Program-made: the position numbers and the translations under genes
The notes under the pieces: generated by a model
Databases searched by the model: none
Seen by the model: only the letters and a program-made list of their open reading frames with translations
Told to the model about the DNA's origin: nothing
Source: VXYL01 sp965116935
GTDB lineage: Bacteria > Pseudomonadota > Gammaproteobacteria > Pseudomonadales > Azotimanducaceae
NCBI GenBank assembly: GCA_965116935.1
Contig: OZ220737.1
Span: 1,488,001 to 1,552,000 of the forward strand
DNA length: 64,000 bases
Direction of reading: 5' to 3'
Shown: piece by piece, positions 35,478 through 43,638 of the stretch
Layout of the letters: each line of letters opens with the position of its first letter
Numbering within the stretch: the stretch's first letter is position 1

Positions 35478-35840
35478 GTGCAGGCACCTTGGCTGGTTGT
35501 GCTCGTCCAGGCAGGGTTGACCGGGGTGGCTGCCGCAATTGCGGCGGGCGCTTCGTCGGGAACGGCCGGTTACGGTGCCGTCAGCGCGATGCTCGGTGGG
35601 GCGGCGGTGGTGCTGCCTCAAGCTTGGTACGCATGGGCGGTTGGCCGCGCCAAGGCGACGGCAGAGGCATGTGGCCTCTTGGCGCGCTGGCTTGCCAAGG
35701 TGGCGCTGACCGCTGCTCTCGCGGTTGCGGGATTCTTGGTCGGCGTGCAGGCAGCGGCATTTCTTGGCGGATTCATCGCCGCGCTGGTAGGGCAATTGCT
35801 TGCACCAGCGCTGATTGGCCGGGGCAGAGCGGGAGAGTGA
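35478..35840 (+). CDS. atpI: ATP synthase protein I
   Basis: AtpI is a small membrane protein that assists assembly of the c-ring. The 120-residue product has four hydrophobic segments (about 5-25, 30-50, 68-90, 92-112). It has the general AtpI look (GAASAMLGGA-like stretch VSAMLGGAAVVLPQAWYAW). Sequence conservation in this family is low, so position upstream of atpB is part of the evidence. The start is GTG 35478. Confidence 0.85.
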   Translation: MQAPWLVVLVQAGLTGVAAAIAAGASSGTAGYGAVSAMLGGAAVVLPQAWYAWAVGRAKATAEACGLLARWLAKVALTAALAVAGFLVGVQAAAFLGGFIAALVGQLLAPALIGRGRAGE

Positions 35841-35860
35841 GGGGCTTCCTTCGCAAGAGG

Positions 35861-35899
35861 GAGCCTTCAGTGCGGGAGAGCGCGAGGGGCCTCCCCTCG
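35861..35899 (-). repeat. 39-bp palindromic element, family F1, between atpI and atpB
   Basis: Read on the minus strand this is CGAGGGGAGGCCCCTCGCGC followed by a diverged second half ending GAAGGCTC. It is the only F1 copy found outside a gene and shows that the unit is a mobile or spreading sequence rather than a protein repeat. Confidence 0.75.
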
Positions 35900-35961
35900 C
35901 ATGGAATAGTGCCTCGGACGATCCGGGGCATCGATCAGGAGCTTAGGGCGCAAGACGCGAT

Positions 35962-36840
35962 ATGGCCGAATCGAGCGGCGACTACATCAAGCACCACCTC
36001 ACGAACCTCACCTACGGCCAGCATCCGGACGGAACGTGGGGCTTCGCCGAGAACGCCGAGCAGGCGGCGGCGATGGGCTTCTGGTCCATCAACGTGGATT
36101 CCATGGCGTGGGCTGTGGCCTTGGGCGCCCTTTTCTGCGTCATCTTTGGAATCGCCGCCCGTCGAGCCACGGCCGGTGTCCCCGGCGGCTTGCAGAACGC
36201 CGTCGAGATGATCGTCGATTTCATTGACGATACGGTTTCAAGCATCTTCCAGCATCGCAACGACCTCATAGCACCCATGGCACTCACCATCTTTGTCTGG
36301 GTGTTCCTGATGAACCTCATGGATCTGGTGCCGGTGGACTGGATTCCCGAAGCTGCCAAGCTCATGGGCGTCGAGTTCATGAAGGTGGTGCCCTCCACCG
36401 ACCCCAACATCACCCTCGGCATGGCGCTGGCGGTCTTCATCCTCGTGATCTTCTACAGCATCAAGGTGAAGGGCATCGGCGGTTTCCTGAAAGAGCTCCT
36501 CTGCCACCCGTTCGAAGCCCCCAAGGACGGCAACCCGGTGGTGCGGGGGCTGCTGATAGTCATCCTCGCCCCCATCAACCTCATTCTCGAAGGCGTCACG
36601 CTGCTCGCCAAACCCGTCTCGTTGGGGCTGCGTCTCTTTGGCAACCTCTACGCCGGCGAGATGATCTTCATCCTCATCGCCCTCATGTACGGCGGCATCG
36701 TCATCGGCGTCTTCGGCGCCGCGCTGCAATGGGCCTGGGCCATGTTCCACGTCCTCATCATCACCCTGCAGGCGTTCATCTTCGCCGTCCTCACGGTGGT
36801 GTACCTCGCCCAGGCCCACGACACCGAGGAGGACCACTGA
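35962..36840 (+). CDS. atpB: ATP synthase Fo subunit a
   Basis: Subunit a forms the proton half-channels beside the c-ring. The 292-residue polytopic protein has the key arginine in KPVSLGLRLFGNLYAGEM, and the following helix with HVLIITLQAFIFAVLTVVYL. Asn and Asp residues of the channel entry are in LMDLVPVDWIP. Length is normal. It follows atpI after a 121-base gap holding an F1 repeat. Confidence 0.97.
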   Translation: MAESSGDYIKHHLTNLTYGQHPDGTWGFAENAEQAAAMGFWSINVDSMAWAVALGALFCVIFGIAARRATAGVPGGLQNAVEMIVDFIDDTVSSIFQHRNDLIAPMALTIFVWVFLMNLMDLVPVDWIPEAAKLMGVEFMKVVPSTDPNITLGMALAVFILVIFYSIKVKGIGGFLKELLCHPFEAPKDGNPVVRGLLIVILAPINLILEGVTLLAKPVSLGLRLFGNLYAGEMIFILIALMYGGIVIGVFGAALQWAWAMFHVLIITLQAFIFAVLTVVYLAQAHDTEEDH

Positions 36841-36865
36841 TGGCGTGCCCTACGGGCCCGTCGCC

Positions 36866-36884
36866 AGTTTCGCCAGGCGAAACT
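36866..36884. repeat. Perfect palindrome between atpB and atpE
   Basis: AGTTTCGCC-A-GGCGAAACT has 9-base arms in the 165-base atpB-atpE gap. The rest of the gap is GC-rich repeat-like sequence (GTTGCGAGGCGAGGCGCG) without a gene. In an operon where subunit c is needed in excess, a stem-loop here could affect mRNA processing or stability. Confidence 0.6.
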
Positions 36885-37005
36885 GCCGCGTTGCCGAGCG
36901 TTGCGAGGCGAGGCGCGCTGGCTTCGCGCTCTGGCCAGAAGCTTCCGACCCATTCCCGACCTCGACCCGAAACCCTCTTGCGACCCCAAAGGAGTTAAGC
37001 GAACC

Positions 37006-37239
37006 GTGGAGATGTCAGTTCTCTTGTACATTGGCGCCGGCCTCATGATCGGCCTTGGCGCCGTCGGCGCTGCCATCGGCGTCGGCCTGCTCGGCGGCAA
37101 GTTCATGGAAGGCGTTGCCCGCCAACCGGAACTCTTGCCGACGCTCAGGACCCAGCTCTTCATCATCCTGGGCCTCGTGGACGCAGTGCCGATCATCGGC
37201 GTCGGCGTCGCCCTCTACGTGATGTTCGTGGTCGCCTGA
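37006..37239 (+). CDS. atpE: ATP synthase Fo subunit c
   Basis: Subunit c forms the rotating proton-carrying ring. The 77-residue hairpin protein has GLMIGLGAVGAAIGVGLLGG, the polar loop ARQPEL and the proton-binding Asp in ILGLVDAVPIIGVG. GTG at 37006 (11 bases after GGAG) gives a length close to the E. coli protein; ATG at 37012 is the alternative. The Asp context suits proton rather than sodium coupling, although this is only inferred. Confidence 0.96.
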   Translation: MEMSVLLYIGAGLMIGLGAVGAAIGVGLLGGKFMEGVARQPELLPTLRTQLFIILGLVDAVPIIGVGVALYVMFVVA

Positions 37240-37300
37240 CGCAAGGGCACCTCTTTCCCTCGCCGCCGCGGCGGCACCCGCGCCTTAAGGAGGAGACGAC

Positions 37301-37771
37301 ATGAACATCACGGCGACGCTCATCGGCCAGACGCTGGCCTTCGCCGTGTTCGTCTGGACCTGCTGGAAGTTCATCTGGCCGGTGCTGATTTCCGCCATGC
37401 GGGAGCGGCAGAAGACCATCGCAGACGGGCTGGAGGCTGCCGACAAGGCGCAGCGTGACCTTGAGCACGCCGAGGCCCGCGCCGAAGAGCACCTGAGCGG
37501 CGCGCGTGCCGAAGCACGCCAGATCGTCGAACAGGCTCGCGGCCAAGCCGCCGAAATGGTGGAGGAAGCGAAGTCCGTGGCGCAGGCCGAACGGGAACGC
37601 ATCTTGGAAGCCGCGCAAGCGGACATCGAGCAGGAGATGAACCGGGCGCGCGAGGCGCTCAGGGGCCGCGTGGCCGAACTCGCCATCGCTGGCGCCTCGC
37701 GCATCGTCTCGGCGGATCTGGATCGCTCCCGGCACGACGCCCTGCTCGACAAGCTGGCGACGGAGCTCTAG
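37301..37771 (+). CDS. atpF: ATP synthase Fo subunit b
   Basis: Subunit b is the peripheral stalk. The 156-residue product has one N-terminal membrane helix (TLIGQTLAFAVFVWTCWKFI), then WPVLISAMRERQKTIADGLE and a long charged helix, as usual. AAGGAGGAG lies just upstream of ATG 37301. The stop is directly followed by the atpH start. Confidence 0.96.
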   Translation: MNITATLIGQTLAFAVFVWTCWKFIWPVLISAMRERQKTIADGLEAADKAQRDLEHAEARAEEHLSGARAEARQIVEQARGQAAEMVEEAKSVAQAERERILEAAQADIEQEMNRAREALRGRVAELAIAGASRIVSADLDRSRHDALLDKLATEL

Positions 37772-38311
37772 GTGGCAGAGACCGCAACCCTCGCCCGCCC
37801 CTACGCCGGAGCGGCGTTCGACATCGCCCGCGAGGCGGACCGGCTCGACCAATGGTCGCGCCAGCTTGCGAGCCTGGCGGCGGCCGCCGATGTGGACGAC
37901 GTGCAGGAGTTCATCGCCTTGCCATCACTGCCGGGGCCGGTCAAGGCGCAGCGGATCATCGACCTGCTTGGCGATGAGCTCGGCACCGATGCCCGCCGCT
38001 TCGTGCATGTGCTGGCAGACAACAAGCGGCTCGACATCTTGGGCGAAATCGCGAGCCAGTTCGAAGCGTTGAAGGCCGCTGCGGAGCGCACCTTGGACGT
38101 GGAGATCGTCAGCGCCGTGGAACTCACCGAAAGCCAACTCGCCGGCTTCGTTCAAGGCCTCACCGAGCGCTTCGGCCAAGAGATCGAGGTGGAGACGAGA
38201 GTGGACGAGGACGTCGTCGGCGGCGCCATCATCCGCGCCGGTGACACCGTGATCGACGGCAGCGTGCGCGGCCGCATCGCCAAGCTCACCGAGGCGCTCC
38301 TCAGAACATGA
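37772..38311 (+). CDS. atpH: ATP synthase F1 subunit delta
   Basis: Delta links the F1 head to the b stalk. The 179-residue product begins ATLARPYAGAAFDIAREADR and has the family C-terminal signature EVETRVDEDVVGGAIIRAGD followed by DGSVRGRIAKL. The start is GTG at 37772, immediately after the atpF stop. Confidence 0.96.
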   Translation: MAETATLARPYAGAAFDIAREADRLDQWSRQLASLAAAADVDDVQEFIALPSLPGPVKAQRIIDLLGDELGTDARRFVHVLADNKRLDILGEIASQFEALKAAAERTLDVEIVSAVELTESQLAGFVQGLTERFGQEIEVETRVDEDVVGGAIIRAGDTVIDGSVRGRIAKLTEALLRT

Positions 38312-38328
38312 CGAACTGCGTTCGACTT

Positions 38329-38374
38329 CTGGAGGGAGGGCGTCTCGCCCTCCAACGCGCCGCGAGGCGCGCAG
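38329..38374. repeat. Palindromic repeat, family F2, between atpH and atpA
   Basis: GGAGGGAGGGCGTCTCGCCC followed by TCCAACGCGCCGCGAGGCGCGC forms two adjacent stem-loops in the 115-base atpH-atpA gap. A nearly identical unit lies downstream of glmS (59003-59050). Confidence 0.7.
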
Positions 38375-38426
38375 AAAGTTTGAACCTCGCATAGCCGGCA
38401 CCAACGCAAGGACAGGCACAACGACC

Positions 38427-39989
38427 ATGCAGCAACTGAATCCTTCGGAAATCAGCGACATCATCAAGAGCCGCATCCACAATCTGGATGTCACGGCGCA
38501 GGCGCAGAACGAGGGCACCATCGTCAGCGTGTCCGACGGCATCGTCCGCGTTCATGGCCTCGCCGAAGCGCAATACGGCGAGATGATCGAATTCCCCGGC
38601 GCCGAGGGCGACGGAGTCGTCACCGGCATGGCGCTCAACCTCGAGCGCGACTCGGTGGGCGTGGTGGTGCTCGGCGACTACGAGGGCCTCTCGGAAGGCA
38701 TGACGGCGCGCTGCACCAAGCGCATTCTCGAAGTGCCGGTGGGGCGCGAACTGCTCGGCCGCGTGGTCAATGCCTTGGGCGAACCCGTGGACGGCAAGGG
38801 CCCAATCGCCGCCACCGAAACCGCGCCCATCGAGAAGGTGGCGCCCGGCGTCATCGCCCGGCAGTCGGTGGACCAACCGGTGCAGATGGGCATCAAGTGC
38901 ATCGACTCCATGGTGCCCATCGGCCGCGGCCAGCGCGAGCTCATCATCGGCGACCGGCAGATCGGCAAGACCGCCATCGCCGTGGACGCGGTGATCAACC
39001 AGAAAGGCACCGGCATCAAGTGCGTCTACGTCGCCATCGGCCAGAAGATGTCCACCATCGCCAACATCGTGCGCACGTTCGAGGAGAACGGCGCCATGGA
39101 GCACACCATCGTCGTCGCCGCCTCCGCCTCGGAGCCGGCGCCGATGCAGTACATCTCGCCCTACTCCGGCTGCGCCATGGGCGAGTTCTTCCGCGACCAC
39201 GGCGAAGACGCCCTCATCATCTACGACGACCTCACCAAGCAGGCATGGGCATATCGGCAGATCTCCCTGCTGCTGCGCCGCCCGCCGGGGCGGGAGGCCT
39301 ATCCGGGCGACGTCTTCTACCTGCACTCCCGGCTGCTCGAACGCGCCTCTAGGGTGAACGCGGAATACGTCGAGCAACAGACCGGCGGCGAAGTGAAGGG
39401 ACAGACCGGGTCGCTCACGGCGCTGCCGATCATCGAGACGCAGGCCGGCGACATGTCCGCCTTCGTGCCCACCAACGTCATCTCCATCACGGACGGGCAG
39501 ATCTTCCTCGAGCTCGACCGCTTCAACGCCGGAATCCGTCCCGCCATGAGCCCGGGCATCTCGGTCTCCCGGGTGGGCGGCTCGGCGCAGGTGCCGTTCA
39601 TCAAGAAGATCTCCGGCGGCATCAAGCTCGCCCTCGCGCAGTATCGAGAGCTTGCCGCATTCTCGCAGTTCGCCTCGGACCTCGACGAAGCCACCCGCCG
39701 CCAGCTCGACCACGGTGCCCGCGTCGAAGAGCTGATGAAGCAGAACCAGTATTCGCCCATGTCGGTGGCGGAGATGGGGCTTGTGCTCTTCGCGGCGTCG
39801 GAAGGCTACCTCGAAGACGTGCCGGTGGAGCGCGTGCTCGACTTCGAGCGCGACCTCCTCGCCTACATGAACTCCGAGCACGGCGAGTGGATGGCGAACA
39901 TCACCGCCACCGGCGACCATTCGGACGAGATCGTCGAGTACATGAAGAACGCCATCGAGGCGTTCAAGCAAGGCCACACTTACGAGTAA
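38427..39989 (+). CDS. atpA: ATP synthase F1 subunit alpha
   Basis: Alpha forms the hexameric head with beta and holds the non-catalytic nucleotide sites. The 520-residue product has the Walker A GDRQIGKTAIAVDA, SAEPAP-type ADP contacts (EPAPMQYISPYSG) and the family signature PAMSPGISVSRVGGSAQ. The N-terminal MQQLNPSEISDIIKSRI is typical. Spacing from atpH is 115 bases because of an F2 repeat. Confidence 0.98.
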   Translation: MQQLNPSEISDIIKSRIHNLDVTAQAQNEGTIVSVSDGIVRVHGLAEAQYGEMIEFPGAEGDGVVTGMALNLERDSVGVVVLGDYEGLSEGMTARCTKRILEVPVGRELLGRVVNALGEPVDGKGPIAATETAPIEKVAPGVIARQSVDQPVQMGIKCIDSMVPIGRGQRELIIGDRQIGKTAIAVDAVINQKGTGIKCVYVAIGQKMSTIANIVRTFEENGAMEHTIVVAASASEPAPMQYISPYSGCAMGEFFRDHGEDALIIYDDLTKQAWAYRQISLLLRRPPGREAYPGDVFYLHSRLLERASRVNAEYVEQQTGGEVKGQTGSLTALPIIETQAGDMSAFVPTNVISITDGQIFLELDRFNAGIRPAMSPGISVSRVGGSAQVPFIKKISGGIKLALAQYRELAAFSQFASDLDEATRRQLDHGARVEELMKQNQYSPMSVAEMGLVLFAASEGYLEDVPVERVLDFERDLLAYMNSEHGEWMANITATGDHSDEIVEYMKNAIEAFKQGHTYE

Positions 39990-40048
39990 CCGTTGAACTC
40001 GGCATTAGTCGAAAGTAGCGGGCAAGGCAGCAAGGCGGAAGCAAGAGC

Positions 40049-40909
40049 ATGGCGGCAGGCCAGGAAATCAAGAAGAAGATCGGCAGCGTCCAGACGACGC
40101 AGAAGAGCACGCGCGCCATGCAGATGGTGGCGGCGAGCCGGATGCGCCGTACCCAGGACAAGATGCGCGAAGGTCGCCCGTATTCGCGCCGCATCGCCGA
40201 AGTGATCGGCCATCTCGCCAACGCCCGCCCGGAACACCGCCACACGTACATGGCCGAGCGCGAGGTGAAGCGCATCGGCTACATCGTCGTTTCCACCGAT
40301 CGCGGCCTCTGCGGCGGCCTCAACGTCAACCTGTTCCGGCTGCTGCTGCGAGAGATGCAGTCGTGGAGTGAGCGTGGTGTTGAGGCGGAAATGGCGCTCG
40401 TCGGCAACAAGGCGCTGCAGTTTTTCCGCTCGGTGGGCGGCACGGTGTCGGCCACGGTGGCGGACGTGGGCGAAACGCCGGAAGTGGCCGATCTCATCGG
40501 CGGCGTCAAGGTGATGTTCGATGCCTTTGAGCAGGGGCGCATCGACCGGCTCGAGATCGCCAGCAACGAATTCGTCAACACCATGACCCAGCGCTCCTTC
40601 ATCCGCCAGTTGCTGCCCTTGGCGCCAGCTGACGGCGACGAGTTCAAGCACGCCTGGGACTATCTCTACGAGCCGGACGCCCGCGCCCTCATCGAGGGGC
40701 TGGTGCAGCGCTACGTCGAGTCGCAGGTGTATCAGGCGGTGGTGGAGAACACGGCCTGCGAGCAGGCGGCGCGGATGATTGCGATGAAAAACGCCACCGA
40801 CAACGCCGAGGAGATCGTCACGGAGCTGAATCTGCTCTACAACAACGCCCGTCAGGCGGCCATCACGCAGGAAATCGCCGAAATCGTCGGCGGTGCCGCG
40901 GCGGTCTGA
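40049..40909 (+). CDS. atpG: ATP synthase F1 subunit gamma
   Basis: Gamma is the central rotating shaft. The 286-residue product has the N-terminal coiled segment (EIKKKIGSVQTTQKSTRAMQ, MVAASRMRR), VVSTDRGLCGGLNVNLFR and the C-terminal helix signature ATDNAEEIVTELNLLYNNAR with QAAITQEIAEIVGGA. Start ATG 40049, 59 bases after atpA. Confidence 0.97.
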   Translation: MAAGQEIKKKIGSVQTTQKSTRAMQMVAASRMRRTQDKMREGRPYSRRIAEVIGHLANARPEHRHTYMAEREVKRIGYIVVSTDRGLCGGLNVNLFRLLLREMQSWSERGVEAEMALVGNKALQFFRSVGGTVSATVADVGETPEVADLIGGVKVMFDAFEQGRIDRLEIASNEFVNTMTQRSFIRQLLPLAPADGDEFKHAWDYLYEPDARALIEGLVQRYVESQVYQAVVENTACEQAARMIAMKNATDNAEEIVTELNLLYNNARQAAITQEIAEIVGGAAAV

Positions 40910-40960
40910 CGGCAAGCGGCGCGAAACAACGCCCCCACGGACACATTCGAGAGGTCAAGC

Positions 40961-42337
40961 ATGTCAAGCGGCAAGGTGGTGCAGATTATCGGCGCGGTCA
41001 TCGACGTCGAGTTCGACCGGGAAGAGGTGCCGAAGGTCTATGACGCGTTGAGCGTCACCGAGACCGGGCTCACCCTGGAAGTGCAGCAGCAGCTCGGCGA
41101 CGGGGTGGTGCGCTGCATCGCCATGGGATCGTCCGAGGGCATGTCGCGGGGCCTCGCGGTGGCGAACACCGGCGGCCCCATCTCGATTCCGGTGGGCGAA
41201 GAGACCCTCGGCCGCATCATGGACGTGCTTGGCAACGCCATCGATGAGAAGGGCCCCATCAACGCCCGCGAAAAGCTTCCCATTCACCGCAAGGCGCCAG
41301 CCTACGAAGACCAGAAGGGCGGCAACGAGCTGCTCGAAACCGGCGTGAAGGTGATCGACCTCATGTGCCCGTTCGCCCGCGGCGGCAAGGTGGGCCTGTT
41401 CGGCGGCGCCGGCGTCGGCAAGACGGTGACGATGCTGGAGCTCATCCGCAACATCGCCATCGAGCACTCCGGCCTTTCCGTGTTTGCCGGGGTCGGCGAG
41501 CGCACCCGCGAGGGCAACGACTTCTACTACGAAATGCAGGAGGCCGGCGTCCTTGACAAGCTCTCGCTGGTGTTCGGCCAGATGAACGAGCCTCCCGGCA
41601 ACCGTCTGCGCGTGGGCCTCACGGGCCTCACCCTCGCCGAGAAGTTCCGCGACGAAGGCCGCGACGTGCTCCTGTTCGTGGACAACATCTATCGCTACAC
41701 CCTCGCCGGAACCGAAGTGTCGGCGTTGCTCGGTCGGATGCCGTCGGCGGTGGGCTACCAGCCCAACCTTGCCGAGGAGATGGGCATCCTGCAAGAGCGC
41801 ATCACGACGACCAGGACCGGCTCCATCACCTCGGTGCAGGCCATCTACGTGCCGGCCGACGACCTCACCGACCCGTCGCCAGCCACCACGTTCGCGCACC
41901 TCGACTCCACCATCACCCTGAACCGAGCCATCACCGACCTCGGCATCTACCCGGCGGTGGACCCCTTGGACTCCTCGAGCCGCCAGCTAGACCCGAACAT
42001 CGTCGGCGCAGAGCACTACAACGTCGCCCGCGGCGTCCAGCAGGTGCTGCAGCGCTATCAGGAACTGAAGGACATCATCGCCATCCTCGGCATGGACGAA
42101 CTCTCCGAGGAAGACAAGGCCCTCGTCTATCGCGCCCGCAAGATGCAGCAGTTCTTCAGCCAGGCGATGTTCGTGGCGGAGCAGTTCACCGGCCAGCCCG
42201 GCGACTACGTCAGCCGCGAGGACACGGTGCGCAGCTTCAAGGCGATCTTGGACGGCGAATGCGACGACATGCCGGAACAGGCCTTCTACATGGTCGGCAC
42301 CATCGAAGCCGCCCGCGAAAAGGCGAAGACGCTCTAG
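40961..42337 (+). CDS. atpD: ATP synthase F1 subunit beta
   Basis: Beta carries the catalytic sites. The 458-residue product has Walker A GLFGGAGVGKTVTMLELI, the catalytic Glu in VGERTREGND, Walker B VLLFVDNIYR and the family signature PAVDPLDSSSR. Length and order are normal. Confidence 0.98.
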   Translation: MSSGKVVQIIGAVIDVEFDREEVPKVYDALSVTETGLTLEVQQQLGDGVVRCIAMGSSEGMSRGLAVANTGGPISIPVGEETLGRIMDVLGNAIDEKGPINAREKLPIHRKAPAYEDQKGGNELLETGVKVIDLMCPFARGGKVGLFGGAGVGKTVTMLELIRNIAIEHSGLSVFAGVGERTREGNDFYYEMQEAGVLDKLSLVFGQMNEPPGNRLRVGLTGLTLAEKFRDEGRDVLLFVDNIYRYTLAGTEVSALLGRMPSAVGYQPNLAEEMGILQERITTTRTGSITSVQAIYVPADDLTDPSPATTFAHLDSTITLNRAITDLGIYPAVDPLDSSSRQLDPNIVGAEHYNVARGVQQVLQRYQELKDIIAILGMDELSEEDKALVYRARKMQQFFSQAMFVAEQFTGQPGDYVSREDTVRSFKAILDGECDDMPEQAFYMVGTIEAAREKAKTL

Positions 42338-42362
42338 GCCGGCCGCAAAGAGGACGCAAGCA

Positions 42363-42785
42363 ATGGCCACCACCATGCACTGCCACATCGTCAGCGCCGA
42401 GCAGGAAATCTTCTCCGGCGAAGTGACGATGGTCTCCCTCAAGGGCACCTTGGGCGAACTAGGCATCCTCCCCGGCCACACACCTTTGCTGACAGGCATC
42501 CTCCCCGGCGTAGTCCGCCTAACCCAATCGGGCGGCGAAGAGGAAGTCTTTTACGCCTCCGGCGGCTACCTGGAGGTGCAGCCGGGCATAGTCACAGTGC
42601 TTGCCGACACGGCCTTGCGCGCGGAAGACATCGACGAAGCAGCGGCCCTAGAAGCCCAACGCCAAGCCGAAAACGCCCTGGAGAACGCCGCGGCAGAAAT
42701 CGAATACGGCGCCGCCGCGGCCCAACTGGCGGCTGCCACGGCGCAACAGCGAACGCTGGAAGAACTGCGGAAGCGCCGCCGGTAG
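42363..42785 (+). CDS. atpC: ATP synthase F1 subunit epsilon
   Basis: Epsilon couples the shaft to the c-ring and can inhibit ATP hydrolysis. The 140-residue product begins TMHCHIVSAEQEIFSGEV and has GELGILPGHTPLLTGI and YASGGYLEVQPGIVTVLAD. A C-terminal helical pair rich in Ala/Glu follows. It ends the atp operon; the accessory island begins directly after it. Confidence 0.96.
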   Translation: MATTMHCHIVSAEQEIFSGEVTMVSLKGTLGELGILPGHTPLLTGILPGVVRLTQSGGEEEVFYASGGYLEVQPGIVTVLADTALRAEDIDEAAALEAQRQAENALENAAAEIEYGAAAAQLAAATAQQRTLEELRKRRR

Positions 42786-42894
42786 CGAGTCGTTGATCCT
42801 GCGCTCCAAGATCGCGGTGCAGATCCTGGCTCGGTCGGAGGCGCGAAAAATCAGAGGCGGGGTTGGGTATCGGGCAAATCCCCGTTCGAGATTA

Positions 42895-43149
42895 TCATTG
42901 CGTCTGTGCGGTAGAACGTCCGTGCGGCGGCCGCATTTCCCACTTGGCTGTTGAGAAGAACACATTCCGTGTGGGTTCCCGGAGACTGTGACGCGGCAGC
43001 TTACGAACGCCTGTGTAGTCGGTTGCACCGGTCGACGCCACGCGGTAGCGATCGACGAGGGTGCCGGTCTCTTGGCCGAGCGTCTCTTCGCCGTTGCGCA
43101 GCGGGCAAATCGTAACGGTGACGCTACAGATCGCGCATCCTGGAGTCAT
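42895..43149 (-). CDS. Possible 84-residue protein at the end of the ParA-like operon
   Basis: The frame starts at an ATG that overlaps the stop region of the 167-residue gene upstream by 26 bases and begins MTPGCAICSVTVTICPLRNG. I do not recognise it. The overlap is suggestive of coupling, but length and composition could be chance in GC-rich DNA. Together with it, the stretch 42786-43123 between atpC and the ParA-like operon shows no other gene or repeat that I can support. Confidence 0.3.
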   Translation of the reverse strand: MTPGCAICSVTVTICPLRNGEETLGQETGTLVDRYRVASTGATDYTGVRKLPRHSLREPTRNVFFSTAKWEMRPPHGRSTAQTQ

Positions 43150-43627
43150 CTTCCATGGCCTTCCGACCGCTGTGCTCCCGAATGGCATCAGCGATTGGCC
43201 CAAGCCTAGCCGGACCGGCAAATGCTCCTCGATCCAGCGTCGCCGTGATACGTGCCGTGTCCATTGCGGCCAGGTACGTGAAGATGCGCGGCACCGAGTT
43301 TGCGCGCGATACGGTCTTACTCAGGGGGACTCGGTGGACACGGCAAAACTCGCGAATGTGACCGATGGACGGAAGGAAGGTCTTCCGTTCGAACCGTTCG
43401 GCTGCACGCATGAGCACTTCCGCCTTGTCAGAAGGAAGGGTCATCTTGCCAACATAATCCACTGCGGACGGCCTGCTTACCTTCTTGCGGGGCGAACCTC
43501 TGACCGGTGCCGGAGACGCCGCCATATCCGGTAGCACTTTGACTTCCGCAAGCCCATGCAATACAGAGCTGAGGCCATGCCGGCGCACAAGCTCCCCGAG
43601 GGCTGCGGCGAGATCCTGATCGGGCAT
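43124..43627 (-). CDS. Uncharacterised 167-residue partner of the ParA-like protein
   Basis: I do not recognise the family. The protein is predicted soluble and basic, with a Pro/Ser-rich linker at about 35-55 and a helical C-terminal half (ERFERKTFLPSIGHIREFCR, FTYLAAMDTARITATLDRG). ATG 43627 lies 11 bases after the ParA-like stop, so the two are surely co-transcribed. In ParA-type systems the downstream gene often encodes the adaptor or cargo-binding partner; that role here is inference only. Confidence 0.7.
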   Translation of the reverse strand: MPDQDLAAALGELVRRHGLSSVLHGLAEVKVLPDMAASPAPVRGSPRKKVSRPSAVDYVGKMTLPSDKAEVLMRAAERFERKTFLPSIGHIREFCRVHRVPLSKTVSRANSVPRIFTYLAAMDTARITATLDRGAFAGPARLGPIADAIREHSGRKAMEDDSRMRDL

Positions 43628-43638
43628 CTGTTTTGCCC

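Noticed and set aside
38301..39977. A 558-codon minus-strand frame opposite atpA
   Set aside because: It is a shadow of atpA with His/Asp/Arg-rich low-complexity translation.
42648..43028. A 126-codon minus-strand frame overlapping the atpC end
   Set aside because: It starts in the intergenic region and runs antisense into atpC without conserved features; an overlapping frame fits the operon context better.
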